DNA of 19,303 nucleotides. Source: CBDVBL01 sp965555375 (lineage in GTDB: Bacteria > Zixibacteria > MSB-5A5 > UBA10806). Shown piece after piece: positions 1 through 8,332 of the stretch; positions within the stretch are counted from its first letter, which is position 1; each line of letters starts with the position of its first letter. Location: the NCBI GenBank assembly GCA_965555375.1, contig CBEWDL010000052.1, positions 1 through 19,303 on the forward strand. The letters are read 5' to 3'. The notes under the pieces were generated by a model. That model was not told where the DNA came from, did not search any database, and saw only the letters and a list, made by a program, of their open reading frames with translations. A program made the position numbers and the translations under genes.

Positions 1-1
1 T

Positions 2-148
2 CGGAGAAGCGCAAAAGAAGAAATCATATTCCGCATAAAGTGGGGATATCGAAGATTATCGGAGAAGTCCAAGGCTATTGTCAAAAGCTTTAGATATGAT
101 ACGGCGGAATTGAACCTGCTTTTTCAAAACGCCATTTTAGATGAATAA
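2..148 (+). CDS. Possible C-terminal end of a protein cut by the window edge
   Basis: The frame beginning at base 2 is open for 48 codons and ends in TAA at 146-148. It contains no ATG, so if real it is the 3' end of a gene beginning before the window. The predicted tail is rich in Lys, Arg and Glu with spaced hydrophobics (it ends FQNAILDE), compatible with a helical C-terminus, but I recognise no domain. It would converge with cysE. An open run of this length can arise by chance, so this is a weak call. Confidence 0.3.
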   Translation, partial: RRSAKEEIIFRIKWGYRRLSEKSKAIVKSFRYDTAELNLLFQNAILDE

Positions 149-260
149 ACTGCCGATCTAAGGAAATCGATTCGGCCATGACGTCGTCGCCTAAACACAA
201 CTATAAAATAAATCGTTGCGATGGAAAAAAGTTTTGAACAAAGGCCGAGAGTCTCAAATT
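149..260. other. Short non-coding gap before the cysE 3' end
   Basis: This is the space between the possible plus-strand gene end and the cysE stop. I see no convincing hairpin-plus-T-tract terminator on either strand and no ORF. Confidence 0.4.
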
Positions 261-833
261 CTATCCAGATCTGTCCGACTCGCTTTGGGGGCAGATACTC
301 GGTAGTTCCTCATGGCAGGGTTCACCGTCCCGCTTGACGATCCTGGCCGGTGTGCCGGCAACAGTGCAGTTCGAGGGGATATCCCGCATGAAGACGAAAC
401 TGTTGGCCCCGATTTTGACATTATCGCCGACCGTAATCGGCCCTAAGAGAGTCGCGCCCGTTCCGACCAGAACGTTTCTGCCGAGCGTGGGGTGGCGTTT
501 CCCCTTATGTTTACCTGTGCCCCCGAGGGTGACGTTGTGGAACAGAACACAATTGCTGCCGATCTCGACCGTTTCGCCAAGCACCAATCCGGCTCCATGG
601 TCGACGAAAAAGCCCTTTCCAATTTCAGCGCCGGGATGGATCTCAAGGCCGGTTAGAAAACGCGACACCTGCGAAAGCAAACGAGGAATAAAGGGCAGGC
701 CGATTTTCCACAGCCAGTGTATAAATCGGTGAAAGGTTATGGCATGAAACCCGGGATAGAGCAAAAACTCAAAATTCTTGGCGGCCGGATCGTTGCGATA
801 GATGGCTTTTATATCCTCGATAATCGCCAGCAT
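261..833 (-). CDS. cysE: Serine O-acetyltransferase
   Basis: CysE transfers acetyl from acetyl-CoA to L-serine, giving O-acetylserine for cysteine synthesis in the cytoplasm. The 190-residue protein has a short helical N-terminal part (about 1-60), then a left-handed beta-helix of hexapeptide repeats (IHPGAEIGKG, VEIGSN, TVGDNVKIGANSFV). The active-site signature DHGAG is at 78-82 (Asp78/His79 fit the serine-binding catalytic pair) and VTLGGTGK is at 101-108, both typical of this family. It is shorter than E. coli CysE (about 270) and matches the short bacterial form. The start is preceded by TAGG about 6 nt upstream. It lies 37 nt downstream of cysK on the same strand, so the two are very likely co-transcribed and their products are consecutive enzymes of one pathway. 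The stop is TAG. Confidence 0.95.
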   Translation of the reverse strand: MLAIIEDIKAIYRNDPAAKNFEFLLYPGFHAITFHRFIHWLWKIGLPFIPRLLSQVSRFLTGLEIHPGAEIGKGFFVDHGAGLVLGETVEIGSNCVLFHNVTLGGTGKHKGKRHPTLGRNVLVGTGATLLGPITVGDNVKIGANSFVFMRDIPSNCTVAGTPARIVKRDGEPCHEELPSICPQSESDRSG

Positions 834-870
834 ACACTACCTAATCGGATGATATGGCCAGGATTTGATA

Positions 871-1785
871 TCAATCTTTGACCAGATCTGTTGAAAGATA
901 ACGTTCGCCGGTATCGCACACAAACGTTACCACGGTTTTCCCCGCCCCTAACCCGGAAGCCACCTGAAGCGCCGCCCGGACAATCGCGCCCGACGATATC
1001 CCGGCCAGCATACCCTCTTCTCTGGCCAGACGTTTAGCCGTTTCAAAGGCCTGGTGGTTTTTAACCCGAATTATCTCATCGACTATATCGGCATTGTAAT
1101 TATCCGGCACGAACCCTGGGCCTATTCCCTGAATCGGGTGAGGCCCCGGATCACCGCCCGATAGCACCGGTGAATTATCAGGCTCCACAGCGTAGATCTT
1201 GCAGCCATACTTTTTCTTCAATATCTCCCCCGTGCCGGTTAGCGTGCCGCCGGTTCCCACGCCGGCCACAAGAGCGTCAAGGCTTAAATCGCCCAAATCC
1301 TCGATTATCTCCGCGGCGGTGGTTTGGCGATGAATCTCCGGGTTGGCCGGATTGGAAAACTGCTGTGGTTGAAAATACCCTTCCCTGCCAGCCAACTCGT
1401 CAGCCTTTCTGACTGCCCCCGTCATTCCCTCGGGACCGGGGGTCAGGATAATCTCCGCTCCGAAAAGCTTGAGAATACTCCTCCGCTCTATACTCATAGT
1501 CTCGGGCATTGTGACGATAGTTTTATATCCTTTAGCGGCGGCCACCATGGCCAGGGCGATACCGGTATTGCCGGAGGTCGGTTCTACTATAGTCATTCCG
1601 GGTTTAAGGTCGCCATCCCTCTCGGCCGCCTCGATCATAGCTGCGCCGATCCGATCCTTTATCGAATGACAGGGATTGAAGCTCTCCATTTTGACATAGA
1701 TTGTCGCTGAACCTGAACCGGGAAGCTTGTTTAATCTTATTAAAGGCGTCCTGCCGATCGCCTCGATAATGCTCTCAAATCTCAT
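871..1785 (-). CDS. cysK: Cysteine synthase (O-acetylserine sulfhydrylase), PLP-dependent
   Basis: This enzyme makes cysteine from O-acetylserine and sulfide. The 304-residue protein is full length for the CysK/CysM family. The PLP Schiff-base lysine is K43 in NPCHSIKDR. The substrate loop PTSGNTG is at 69-75, QFSNPANPEIHRQTTA follows near 142-157, the PLP phosphate loop GVGTGGT is at 175-181, and the C-terminal ring-binding serine lies in GISSGA. The PHPIQGIGPGFVP stretch is typical of CysK-like enzymes rather than cystathionine beta-synthase. The ATG has a good Shine-Dalgarno (GGGGAG, 6-nt spacing). It sits directly upstream of cysE. The DNA upstream (1786-1981) has a perfect TATAAT (minus strand, 1916-1921) but no -35 at the right distance, so I cannot say whether it has its own promoter or is read from the selenoprotein gene upstream. 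Confidence 0.95.
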   Translation of the reverse strand: MRFESIIEAIGRTPLIRLNKLPGSGSATIYVKMESFNPCHSIKDRIGAAMIEAAERDGDLKPGMTIVEPTSGNTGIALAMVAAAKGYKTIVTMPETMSIERRSILKLFGAEIILTPGPEGMTGAVRKADELAGREGYFQPQQFSNPANPEIHRQTTAAEIIEDLGDLSLDALVAGVGTGGTLTGTGEILKKKYGCKIYAVEPDNSPVLSGGDPGPHPIQGIGPGFVPDNYNADIVDEIIRVKNHQAFETAKRLAREEGMLAGISSGAIVRAALQVASGLGAGKTVVTFVCDTGERYLSTDLVKD

Positions 1786-1975
1786 ATCTGGCTCCCCAAT
1801 TTAAAGAGCGAGAAACAGGTTGGATTATCGACCCCGATGGGAGCGTATAGCACTCAACATTCAATAAATTATCGACAAAGATAGCTGACTTCTTGAAAAA
1901 ATCCGCAGCGGCCGTATTATAACGTCCTATCGATCCGTAAATCTTCTGGCCGGCAGCTTCATAGAATACTGCCAT
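1775..1975 (-). CDS. Doubtful small ORF between the Sec-thioredoxin/TPR gene and cysK
   Basis: A 66-codon ORF opens 6 nt after the TGA stop of the upstream gene and overlaps the first 11 nt of cysK. I recognise no family. It has no signal peptide or membrane segment, and no good Shine-Dalgarno precedes the ATG. It overlaps the strong cysK ribosome-binding site. It may be only leader sequence between two genes; a chance TATAAT lies inside it. Conservation in relatives would decide. Confidence 0.25.
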   Translation of the reverse strand: MAVFYEAAGQKIYGSIGRYNTAAADFFKKSAIFVDNLLNVECYTLPSGSIIQPVSRSLNWGARYEI

Positions 1976-1981
1976 CCCGGA

Positions 1982-3163
1982 TCAATTGCCGGGGTTCCCC
2001 TGGAAGCGTTCTAATTGCTCCCTGTAAGAATCGTTCTCCGGATTCTGTTCGATGGCCATCTCGATCAGCCTGATCGCTTCACTCATATTGCCGCGGACAA
2101 AGCATATCTCGGCCAGCGTATTCAACACTTTCGCCCTGAACTCGCCCGCATAGGCCCGTTTACCCGCCTCTCGCGCATAATGCTCCGCCTCTTCGAGCCC
2201 GATTTTCCTCTCCAGGCACCATTTGGCGTATCCATAATATTTCTCCGGATCGGACGACCAATTATCCCCCATACTCGTTTTCTTAATCTTGATCGCTTCG
2301 ACCGTGTCTTCGTTAACATACAGCGCATAATCGGCCAGAAAAAGCATGTGAGATTCCCGCACGGATTCTTTCCGGCTATTTGCCGTAGCGTCGATGCCCG
2401 CCTGAAGATACTTTGCTATTCGATCTGTCTTATCGTATTTCCGCGCCAACCTGGCCATTATCCGAGCCATCTTGACAATATAATTCGTTCTTTTTCTTTT
2501 CGAATTTAATACTCCATCGGCGGCCGGCAGGACTTCATCGAACGGAATCATGTCCTTCGAGACTGCATTAACAGTATTCTCGAAAATCTCATACGAAAAG
2601 TCGGAGCCCCTGCTCGTAGCCAGGCTTTCCGCCTGCCGGTAATATTCCACAGCTTTCAGATGCTCCCCTGTATCGGAGCTATAGCCGGCAAGAAACACAG
2701 CATCCGTGAATGAGGGGTTGGTCTGGAGCTTGGCTATACGCTCATCTATAATTATAAGATCCGATAATCCTTTCCTCAAGGAATTAATAAAACGATTAGA
2801 CTCTGTATATCCGGTCCAGCGGTAGATGACCTCGCCAGAGCTGTTTGTTAGAATGAAGACCGGAAAAAGGTTTCCTATCTTATATCGTTTAGACAGTTCA
2901 ACGCCCTCGCCCTCCCTGGCGTTTAGCGCTAAATGTATTACCGACTGCATAGCGTTCTTGATAGCATCCTTCGATTCCGCTTCACGAGCGGAGAGATCGC
3001 AATATTCTCACCCCTCGCTAAAGAATTCCAAAAGGAGCAGCTTATTCTGCTGGGTCGATAATGCTTTTGCCTCGTCAAAGGTTTTGGGCTTTTGAGCATT
3101 CGCAGTTCCCACGATGATGGTGCCTATAATTAAAGCGAAAGCTACGGTTTTTTTTATGTTCAT
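1982..3163 (-). CDS. Secreted thioredoxin-fold/TPR selenoprotein (UGA read as Sec52)
   Basis: Read as one 393-residue protein through the UGA at 3008-3010; the two open stretches on either side are in the same frame. The start at 3163 has a strong Shine-Dalgarno (GAGGA, 5 nt). Residues 1-23 form a signal peptide (basic MNIKK, hydrophobic core, ANA cleavage), so it acts outside the cytoplasm. Residues 40-120 resemble a thioredoxin fold: beta strand KLLLLEFFSEG, then U52-E-Y-C55 in place of C-x-x-C, a helix, and LFPVFILTNSSGEVIYRW with a cis-Pro candidate at P101. Residues about 130-393 are TPR-like helical repeats. The UGA falls exactly on the first catalytic cysteine of the motif and a SECIS-like hairpin follows. 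The gene ends in an ordinary TGA. A simple nonsense mutation or sequencing error is the alternative, but would not explain the position or the hairpin. Role inferred: periplasmic thiol/selenol oxidoreductase with a protein-binding TPR arm. Confidence 0.85.
2973..2998 (-). promoter_or_regulatory. Candidate bacterial SECIS element of the thioredoxin-like gene
   Basis: On the minus strand, 21 nt separate the UGA from the apical loop. A perfect 6-bp stem, TCCGCT (2992-2987) with AGCGGA (2981-2976), closes a 5-nt loop CGTGA with G at its second position. It is extended by GAT/ATC below a 3-nt CTC bulge on the 5' side. Position, small loop and early loop G agree with the general bacterial SECIS pattern recognised by SelB. 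The hairpin lies within coding sequence, as bacterial SECIS elements do. Confidence 0.7.
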
Positions 3164-3243
3164 TATTTCCTCATTGTTGCTGTAATTTTTTCGCAACCTT
3201 CCGATACGGCTTCTCATCCTAATTTGAAACCTCTGGAGCGCGA

Positions 3244-3272
3244 AATAAGAGAAATGCCAGGCCAGTTGTCAA
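3244..3272 (-). promoter_or_regulatory. Weak sigma70-type promoter candidate for the selenoprotein gene
   Basis: On the minus strand a perfect -35 TTGACA (3272-3267) is followed after 17 nt by CTTATT (3249-3244), a poor -10. It lies about 80 nt ahead of the start at 3163. The -35 is convincing and the -10 is not. Confidence 0.3.
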
Positions 3273-3342
3273 GAACCACATTTGAAGGTGGCTCCAAGTT
3301 GGGAAACAACCCGCACATGAGCACCAAAGGAAATACTGCTTT

Positions 3343-3840
3343 TTAAAAAAGAACCTGCCAGATAAAAACGCCGATTATTATCACGCCCATTACGAATTTC
3401 ATCAACCCGCCGGCCAGAAATCCTAAAAAGCTTCCCAGACCGGCCCGCAACGCCACCCGGCTATTTCTATTGATCAAAAGCTCCATCGCGTATGCCCCGA
3501 CAAAAGCGCCGATGATAAAACCGATGATGCCCAACCCCGGCAACAACAGACCGATAATCATACCGATAAAGGCACCGACCATACCCGCATAGGAACCGCC
3601 CATTTTTTTTACCCCCATTACGCTTGCCGCCCAATCCAGGGCTAATGAAACAATCGTCAAGATCGCGAAAACGATCAGCGTCTGACCACTGATGGTCGAA
3701 AAATCGGTAAGCAGCGCATATAATAAAGCCGCCCCAAAAATGATCGGCACACCCGGTATGAGAGGCAGAATAACGCCTGCCAGGCCAACCAGCATCACGG
3801 CTATGGTTATGACAAAAAGTATAATTTCAAACCAGGACAT
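3343..3840 (-). CDS. DUF456 family small membrane protein
   Basis: A 165-residue, very hydrophobic inner-membrane protein with about five or six membrane segments. It has the Gly/Pro-rich repeats typical of DUF456: GLAGVILPLIPGVPIIFGAALLYA near the N-terminus, a central VKKMGGSYAGMVGAFIGMIIG, then LLPGLGIIGFIIGAFVGAYAMELL and a conserved charged stretch before the last helices. The function of the family is not known. The ATG has an AGGAG Shine-Dalgarno with 7-nt spacing. It is divergent from the transketolase gene, sharing a 274-nt intergenic region, and lies 179 nt upstream of the selenoprotein start on the same strand. I see no promoter or terminator that settles whether the two are co-transcribed. 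Confidence 0.85.
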   Translation of the reverse strand: MSWFEIILFVITIAVMLVGLAGVILPLIPGVPIIFGAALLYALLTDFSTISGQTLIVFAILTIVSLALDWAASVMGVKKMGGSYAGMVGAFIGMIIGLLLPGLGIIGFIIGAFVGAYAMELLINRNSRVALRAGLGSFLGFLAGGLMKFVMGVIIIGVFIWQVLF

Positions 3841-4047
3841 ATCCCGACTCCTTTATGGGGAAATCCTGAGGGTGATCGGAAATTCTTCTGTGCATCAAAT
3901 TGAACGCTCCTGGATTAACATACTCCTTCGATTTTTCGTTGATTCCCGTGCAAACCATGTATCGATTCATATCTAACTTATTCCCAATTACACTTAAAGG
4001 CAAACAATTATCGTTTAGGGGAAGTTAAGTCTTGTGAAAAATGGCGC

Positions 4048-4075
4048 TTGACGCATGAAACGATTTGTATATCTT
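4048..4075 (+). promoter_or_regulatory. Sigma70-type promoter of the transketolase gene
   Basis: TTGACG (4048-4053) and TATCTT (4070-4075) are separated by 16 nt. They match the -35 consensus at five of six and the -10 at four of six positions. Transcription would begin near 4082, leaving a leader of about 33 nt with the ribosome-binding site AGGGAAGGG just before the ATG at 4115. It is the best promoter match I found in the window. Confidence 0.5.
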
Positions 4076-4114
4076 ACACCGAAAAGAATTGAATGGATTT
4101 AAAGGGAAGGGATT

Positions 4115-6490
4115 ATGTTTGTAAATAAAATTGCCAATAAGAAGCTGGAGTTCGGCTCGAGGAGAGGCGTTTATATCGACATTTCTGAACTCCCGGATCA
4201 GCCTCGCCCGGTGAGCGCGGAAACCCTCAACGCCCTGAATAAATACGATCTCTGGTATCGCACATTATGCTCCGTCCTCTACAATTTCGTTCCTACATCA
4301 GGGCATCCGGGAGGTAGCATATCCTCCGGGCACATGGTTGCCTCGGTCATAATCGAAACCATGGACTACAACATGAGAGACCCTGAGCAGCCTGATGCGG
4401 ATCTCATCAGCTACGCCGCCGGCCATAAGGCCCTGGGTCTTTATGCCATGTGGGCATCCCGCAATGAGATGGTGCGCATCGGCCAGCCCGATTTATTGCC
4501 AAAGCCGGATAAACAGCTTCGTCTCGAGGACATGCTTGGTTTCCGCAGAAATCCTGTTCAGAACACGCCGCTCTTCAAAAAATTCAATGCCAAGGCCCTC
4601 GATGGCCACCCAACCCCATCGACTCCATTTCTGAAATTATCGACTGGAGCCTCAGGCGTCGGAGTTCCTTCCTCTTTTGGCCTGGCTTTAGGAGCACTCG
4701 ACAAATATGGCAATGATGCCCCCAGGGTTCACGTAATCGAGGGCGAGGGAGGTCTCACGCCGGGACGCACGTCAGAGGCTCTGGCTGCCGCGGCCACGGC
4801 CCAGCTCACCAATCTGACGCTACATCTCGACTGGAACCAGTCCTCCATAGATTCCGACCGCGTCTGCCGTGAGGGCGACAAGCCGGGCGAATACGTCCAG
4901 TGGAATCCTCTGGAATATTTCTACCTTCACGACTGGAATGTCATCTGGGTCCCGGAAGGCCTGGATTTCGATATGGTTATACGGGCTCAGCAGATCGCAA
5001 AGGAGGGACTGAGCGATCAACCGACCGCCATAATTTACAGGACGACCAAAGGATGGAAATACGGGATGGAGGGCAGAATTTCGCATGGCGCCGGCCACAA
5101 GTTCTGCTCGCCCGAATACTATCAGTCTCTGAAGGAGTTCGAGGATTCCTTCGGAGTGCAGTTCCCGCGGTTTGAAGAGGATAAATCCCCGGTGGCGGTC
5201 GAACAAAACTTCTACAATACCCTGATGGTTTTGCGCAAGATAGCGGAGCAGGAAAAAGATATGTCCGGGTATGTTGGAAAGCGTATTGCCGACAGCAAGA
5301 AGAGGCTCGAAGGGCTTGGCCGGAAACCCCTACCCGACGGCGCAAATCTATCTGTGCTATACAACGACGAATCCATCGATTCTCGTGTCATACCGGATGG
5401 ACTGAAGCTTCAACCCGATACCAGCGCCACGCTTCGCGGCGAGCTGGGGAAGACGCTCGGTTATCTCAACAAAAAGACAAAAGGCGCCTTTATCGGCGCC
5501 GCCGCCGACCTTCTGGGTTCGACTTCGGTCGACAAGCTGGCCGCGGGTTTCCCGGCCGGCTTTTACAATTTCATTAATAATCCGAAGGCCAGGTTAATAG
5601 CAGTGGGTGGAATCTGCGAGGACGCCATGGGGGCGTTCATGACCGGTGTTTCATCCTACGGTCACAATATCGGCGTTAGCTCCTCCTATGCCGCATTTAT
5701 CGCTGCGCTGGAGCATATCGCCTCCCGGCTTCATTGTATAGGCCAGCAGGCCAGACACGCGTTTACCGGCGATCCGTATAAGACCTTTATCATGGTTTGC
5801 GCCCACGCCGGGTTGAAGACCGGCGAGGACGGCCCCACGCATGCCGATCCGCAGGCTCTCCAGCTTCTACAGGAGAATTTCCCCGCCGGACACGCTATCA
5901 CTCTCACACCCTGGGATCCGCAGGAGCTATGGCCTCTGGTCGTAGAGGGTTTGAAAAAAAGACCGTCCCTTTTGGCCCCATTCGTTACCCGTCCTAACGA
6001 AACGGTATTCGATAGAGAAAAATACAAATTGCCTTCGGCTATTGCCGCGGTCGACGGCGTATATCAGTTCCGAAAGGGCAACCCTGATAAGAAGCCTTAT
6101 CATGGCACCGTCATAATCCAGGGCAGCGCCGTCGCCAACGATTTCGTCCCGTATGTGTTGCCCCGCCTGGATGATAGCGATTACAACATAAACATTTACT
6201 ATGTATCGAGCGCCGAGCTTTTCTTGCTTCTTCCCGAGGACAGGCAGAAGGCCATAATGCCGGAGGAGAGAAGATACGAGGCCATGGGAATCACGGATTT
6301 TACCATGCCCACCATGTACTACTGGATAATATCCGATTTCGGCCGCAAACACTCATTGTCTGCATACTCACGGGGCATCTACCCCGGCAGCGGCAAGGCT
6401 GAAAAGGTCCTTGAGGAAGTTGGCCTGAACGGGCCAAACCAGTGGATGGCTATACAGAAATACGTAAGAGACAGGGAATCTAAGGGGTAG
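4115..6490 (+). CDS. Long-form transketolase (thiamine-diphosphate enzyme)
   Basis: Transketolases move two-carbon units between sugar phosphates in the pentose-phosphate pathway. The 791-residue protein shows the family landmarks in order: GHPGGS 63-68, the AGH in the first domain near 102-104, the thiamine-diphosphate motif (GEGG 210-213 with D239-x-N241), SHGAGH near 323-328, ADLLGST 465-471 opening the pyrimidine domain, GGICEDAM 498-505 with the probable catalytic Glu502, and GEDGPTH 570-576. The C-terminal third (about 630-791) is the usual transketolase C domain. It is over 100 residues longer than E. coli TktA (663). The metal-binding motif reads GEG where most family members have GDG. 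I considered phosphoketolase because of the length, but the motifs match transketolase. It has its own promoter and no close operon partner. Confidence 0.85.
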   Translation: MFVNKIANKKLEFGSRRGVYIDISELPDQPRPVSAETLNALNKYDLWYRTLCSVLYNFVPTSGHPGGSISSGHMVASVIIETMDYNMRDPEQPDADLISYAAGHKALGLYAMWASRNEMVRIGQPDLLPKPDKQLRLEDMLGFRRNPVQNTPLFKKFNAKALDGHPTPSTPFLKLSTGASGVGVPSSFGLALGALDKYGNDAPRVHVIEGEGGLTPGRTSEALAAAATAQLTNLTLHLDWNQSSIDSDRVCREGDKPGEYVQWNPLEYFYLHDWNVIWVPEGLDFDMVIRAQQIAKEGLSDQPTAIIYRTTKGWKYGMEGRISHGAGHKFCSPEYYQSLKEFEDSFGVQFPRFEEDKSPVAVEQNFYNTLMVLRKIAEQEKDMSGYVGKRIADSKKRLEGLGRKPLPDGANLSVLYNDESIDSRVIPDGLKLQPDTSATLRGELGKTLGYLNKKTKGAFIGAAADLLGSTSVDKLAAGFPAGFYNFINNPKARLIAVGGICEDAMGAFMTGVSSYGHNIGVSSSYAAFIAALEHIASRLHCIGQQARHAFTGDPYKTFIMVCAHAGLKTGEDGPTHADPQALQLLQENFPAGHAITLTPWDPQELWPLVVEGLKKRPSLLAPFVTRPNETVFDREKYKLPSAIAAVDGVYQFRKGNPDKKPYHGTVIIQGSAVANDFVPYVLPRLDDSDYNINIYYVSSAELFLLLPEDRQKAIMPEERRYEAMGITDFTMPTMYYWIISDFGRKHSLSAYSRGIYPGSGKAEKVLEEVGLNGPNQWMAIQKYVRDRESKG

Positions 6491-6689
6491 GCTCCCGGAG
6501 AGGAACGACCCCTTTAACGATTAATTGGATATGATACAGGCTTCCGAGAATTTCTGCATCTTCCCCTGCGCCCGGAACATAGCCCCGAATAAATGATCTC
6601 CTCATATATCTTTTGTTTCTTCCGAAAAATAATAATGGTATACTACAAATGCTTAACTTGAAACCCAGCTTTAGGGTAATAGTCAGGCG
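6491..6689 (+). other. Intergenic region with a -10-like element before the TPR lipoprotein
   Basis: Two hundred bases without a gene. A -10 match TATACT lies at 6639-6644, about 90 nt before the proposed GTG start; no good -35 is present at 16-18 nt. I see no clear terminator hairpin after the transketolase stop. Confidence 0.3.
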
Positions 6690-6731
6690 ATGCAGGAGTG
6701 GTTCGTCAATAATCTTCCCATTGGAGGAGGC

Positions 6732-8273
6732 GTGAAGAGATTCAGGGATTTTAGACTATCGATATTTCTTCTAACAGTCTCGATCTGGGCTTTATTGTGC
6801 CTTTCTGGCTGCGGCCAGAAGACCGATACAGCCATCCGTTTTGAGATGGAGAAGATGATGACCGAGGCCGACCGGCTCAGCAGGGAGTTGTTTATAAAAG
6901 GGCCTTCGCTGTCGGAGGATGATCTCAACACTCTGGTTGAGGCCTACAATGCCATTACTCTCAAAATCTCCCCGCCCCAGGATAGCCTGGAGGTCGCTGA
7001 TGCCTCCGATGCAGAGAAAGAGGCCTGGGCGCTGGCATCGCTGGCGAATACCAGAATCGGGGTTCTGTACCTTGACCACAAGATGTACGATAAGGCCGTT
7101 TACCACTTCGAAACCGTGATTAACAACCCTGCCACCAGTGATCTTCAAAAAAACGCCGTCATAAACTACATAGCCCTGACAAAAGAAAAAGCCAGACAAT
7201 TTCTCGAAGCCGCAGTATTTTATGATTCTCTGGCCAACGGTTACAGGAGGATAGCTGTGCCGGGCAGCCCTAATCTGGATGCACTCGGCGCCCCCATCAA
7301 AGCCGCCGAAATGTGGCTGATGGCAGGCAACCCGAGAGAATTTGAGGAACGGCTGAAAAGGGCTAGAGACTATTATAATGACCTGATTCAAGAATATCCT
7401 GATTCGCCGCTGGAATCTGCCGCCATCGGGAAACTGGCCGCAAGCTATATAAGGCAACGTAAGTTCACCGAAGCTGTGGAGGTATTAGAATCGACACGGG
7501 ATGAGAACACGGGGCTTATTTCGCCAACCATACTGATGAGGATCGCCGATATCTATATGAACAATCTGAGAGATTTCAGAAAAGCCGAGCAAACCTACCG
7601 GGAGTTTATCTCATCCTATTCCGGCGATAAGCAACTTGGCTCCGCCTATCTGGGATTAGGTTTAAGCCTATATGAACGGAGAAAGTTTGCTGAGTCTCGC
7701 AAGGCGGTTGGCAATATTGAAAAGCTGCCACAGGCAGATCAAGAGATTGTTCTGGAGGCCAATTATCTGATTGCCCTTTGCTATGATGCCGAGGGGAAAT
7801 GGGAATTATCGAAAGGCCAGCTGGATTATATCCAGGGTAGTTTTCCAGGGACCGATAAGGCCTTCGAGGCCGCCCTGTATATAGCCAATCGTTACAGGTC
7901 AAAGGGGCAAACTGAACTGACCCGAAAGGCATACGATGACGCCGAGGATTATATCAGCAGGTATGCGGATCAGACCGGGGGCAACATTCTTTCTGTCTCC
8001 CGGGCAATGGGGTATCTGGTAAGATGTTATATCGAGCAAGAGGATTACGACAGAGCCACCCAAACACTCATGCAATTATATCAGAGTTTCCCACAACTGC
8101 CCGAGGGGAGATTCGCGCCCCTCAAGCTGGCCGATTTATATGAGAATGCCATATTCGATACGGCCAGGGCCCTTTATTGGCTCAAAGCTTTCGTGGATAG
8201 TAATCCCGAAAATGACAATCTGGAGGCAGTAAAGGCCCGCATCCGGAAGCTCGAGGCCGCGACAGGGAAATAG
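6732..8273 (+). CDS. TPR-repeat outer-membrane-type lipoprotein
   Basis: I choose GTG at 6732 because GGAGG (6723-6727) lies 4 nt upstream and because it gives a clean signal: VKRFRDFR basic start, hydrophobic core, then lipobox L24-S25-G26-C27. An upstream ATG at 6690 would add 14 residues before the basic region and has only a poor ribosome site. The mature protein (about 487 residues) is almost entirely helical TPR-like repeats (for example AEQTYREFISSYSGDKQLGSAYLGLGLSLYERRKF and ALYIANRYRSKGQTELTRKAYDDAEDYI), as in lipoproteins that scaffold envelope complexes such as BamD or YbgF/CpoB-type proteins. No catalytic domain is visible. It is a single gene, convergent with the AKR-like gene (59-nt gap). 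The exact partner is unknown. Confidence 0.8.
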   Translation: MKRFRDFRLSIFLLTVSIWALLCLSGCGQKTDTAIRFEMEKMMTEADRLSRELFIKGPSLSEDDLNTLVEAYNAITLKISPPQDSLEVADASDAEKEAWALASLANTRIGVLYLDHKMYDKAVYHFETVINNPATSDLQKNAVINYIALTKEKARQFLEAAVFYDSLANGYRRIAVPGSPNLDALGAPIKAAEMWLMAGNPREFEERLKRARDYYNDLIQEYPDSPLESAAIGKLAASYIRQRKFTEAVEVLESTRDENTGLISPTILMRIADIYMNNLRDFRKAEQTYREFISSYSGDKQLGSAYLGLGLSLYERRKFAESRKAVGNIEKLPQADQEIVLEANYLIALCYDAEGKWELSKGQLDYIQGSFPGTDKAFEAALYIANRYRSKGQTELTRKAYDDAEDYISRYADQTGGNILSVSRAMGYLVRCYIEQEDYDRATQTLMQLYQSFPQLPEGRFAPLKLADLYENAIFDTARALYWLKAFVDSNPENDNLEAVKARIRKLEAATGK

Positions 8274-8332
8274 AAAAGGTAATCCCGTCAGGAAACCTCG
8301 AACCCCAATCTATACTCTTCTTTCTCAATGTC

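Noticed and set aside
3008..3010. UGA as a general reassigned codon (for example Trp or Gly code)
   Set aside because: TGA is also the natural stop of the antiporter gene and of the same Trx/TPR gene, and the other long genes contain no internal TGA. Specific Sec insertion fits better.
1982..3217. Trx/TPR region as two separate genes or a frameshifted pseudogene
   Set aside because: No frame change is needed: the reading frame continues directly through the UGA, and the Cys position and hairpin match a Sec site.
5651..6352. Long minus-strand open frames inside the transketolase gene
   Set aside because: They overlap a well-supported gene, have no ribosome sites and no recognisable domains; they are shadow frames.
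4115..6490. Phosphoketolase
   Set aside because: Length is similar, but the motifs (GHPGGS, GEDGPTH, SHGAGH, the cofactor region) match transketolase.
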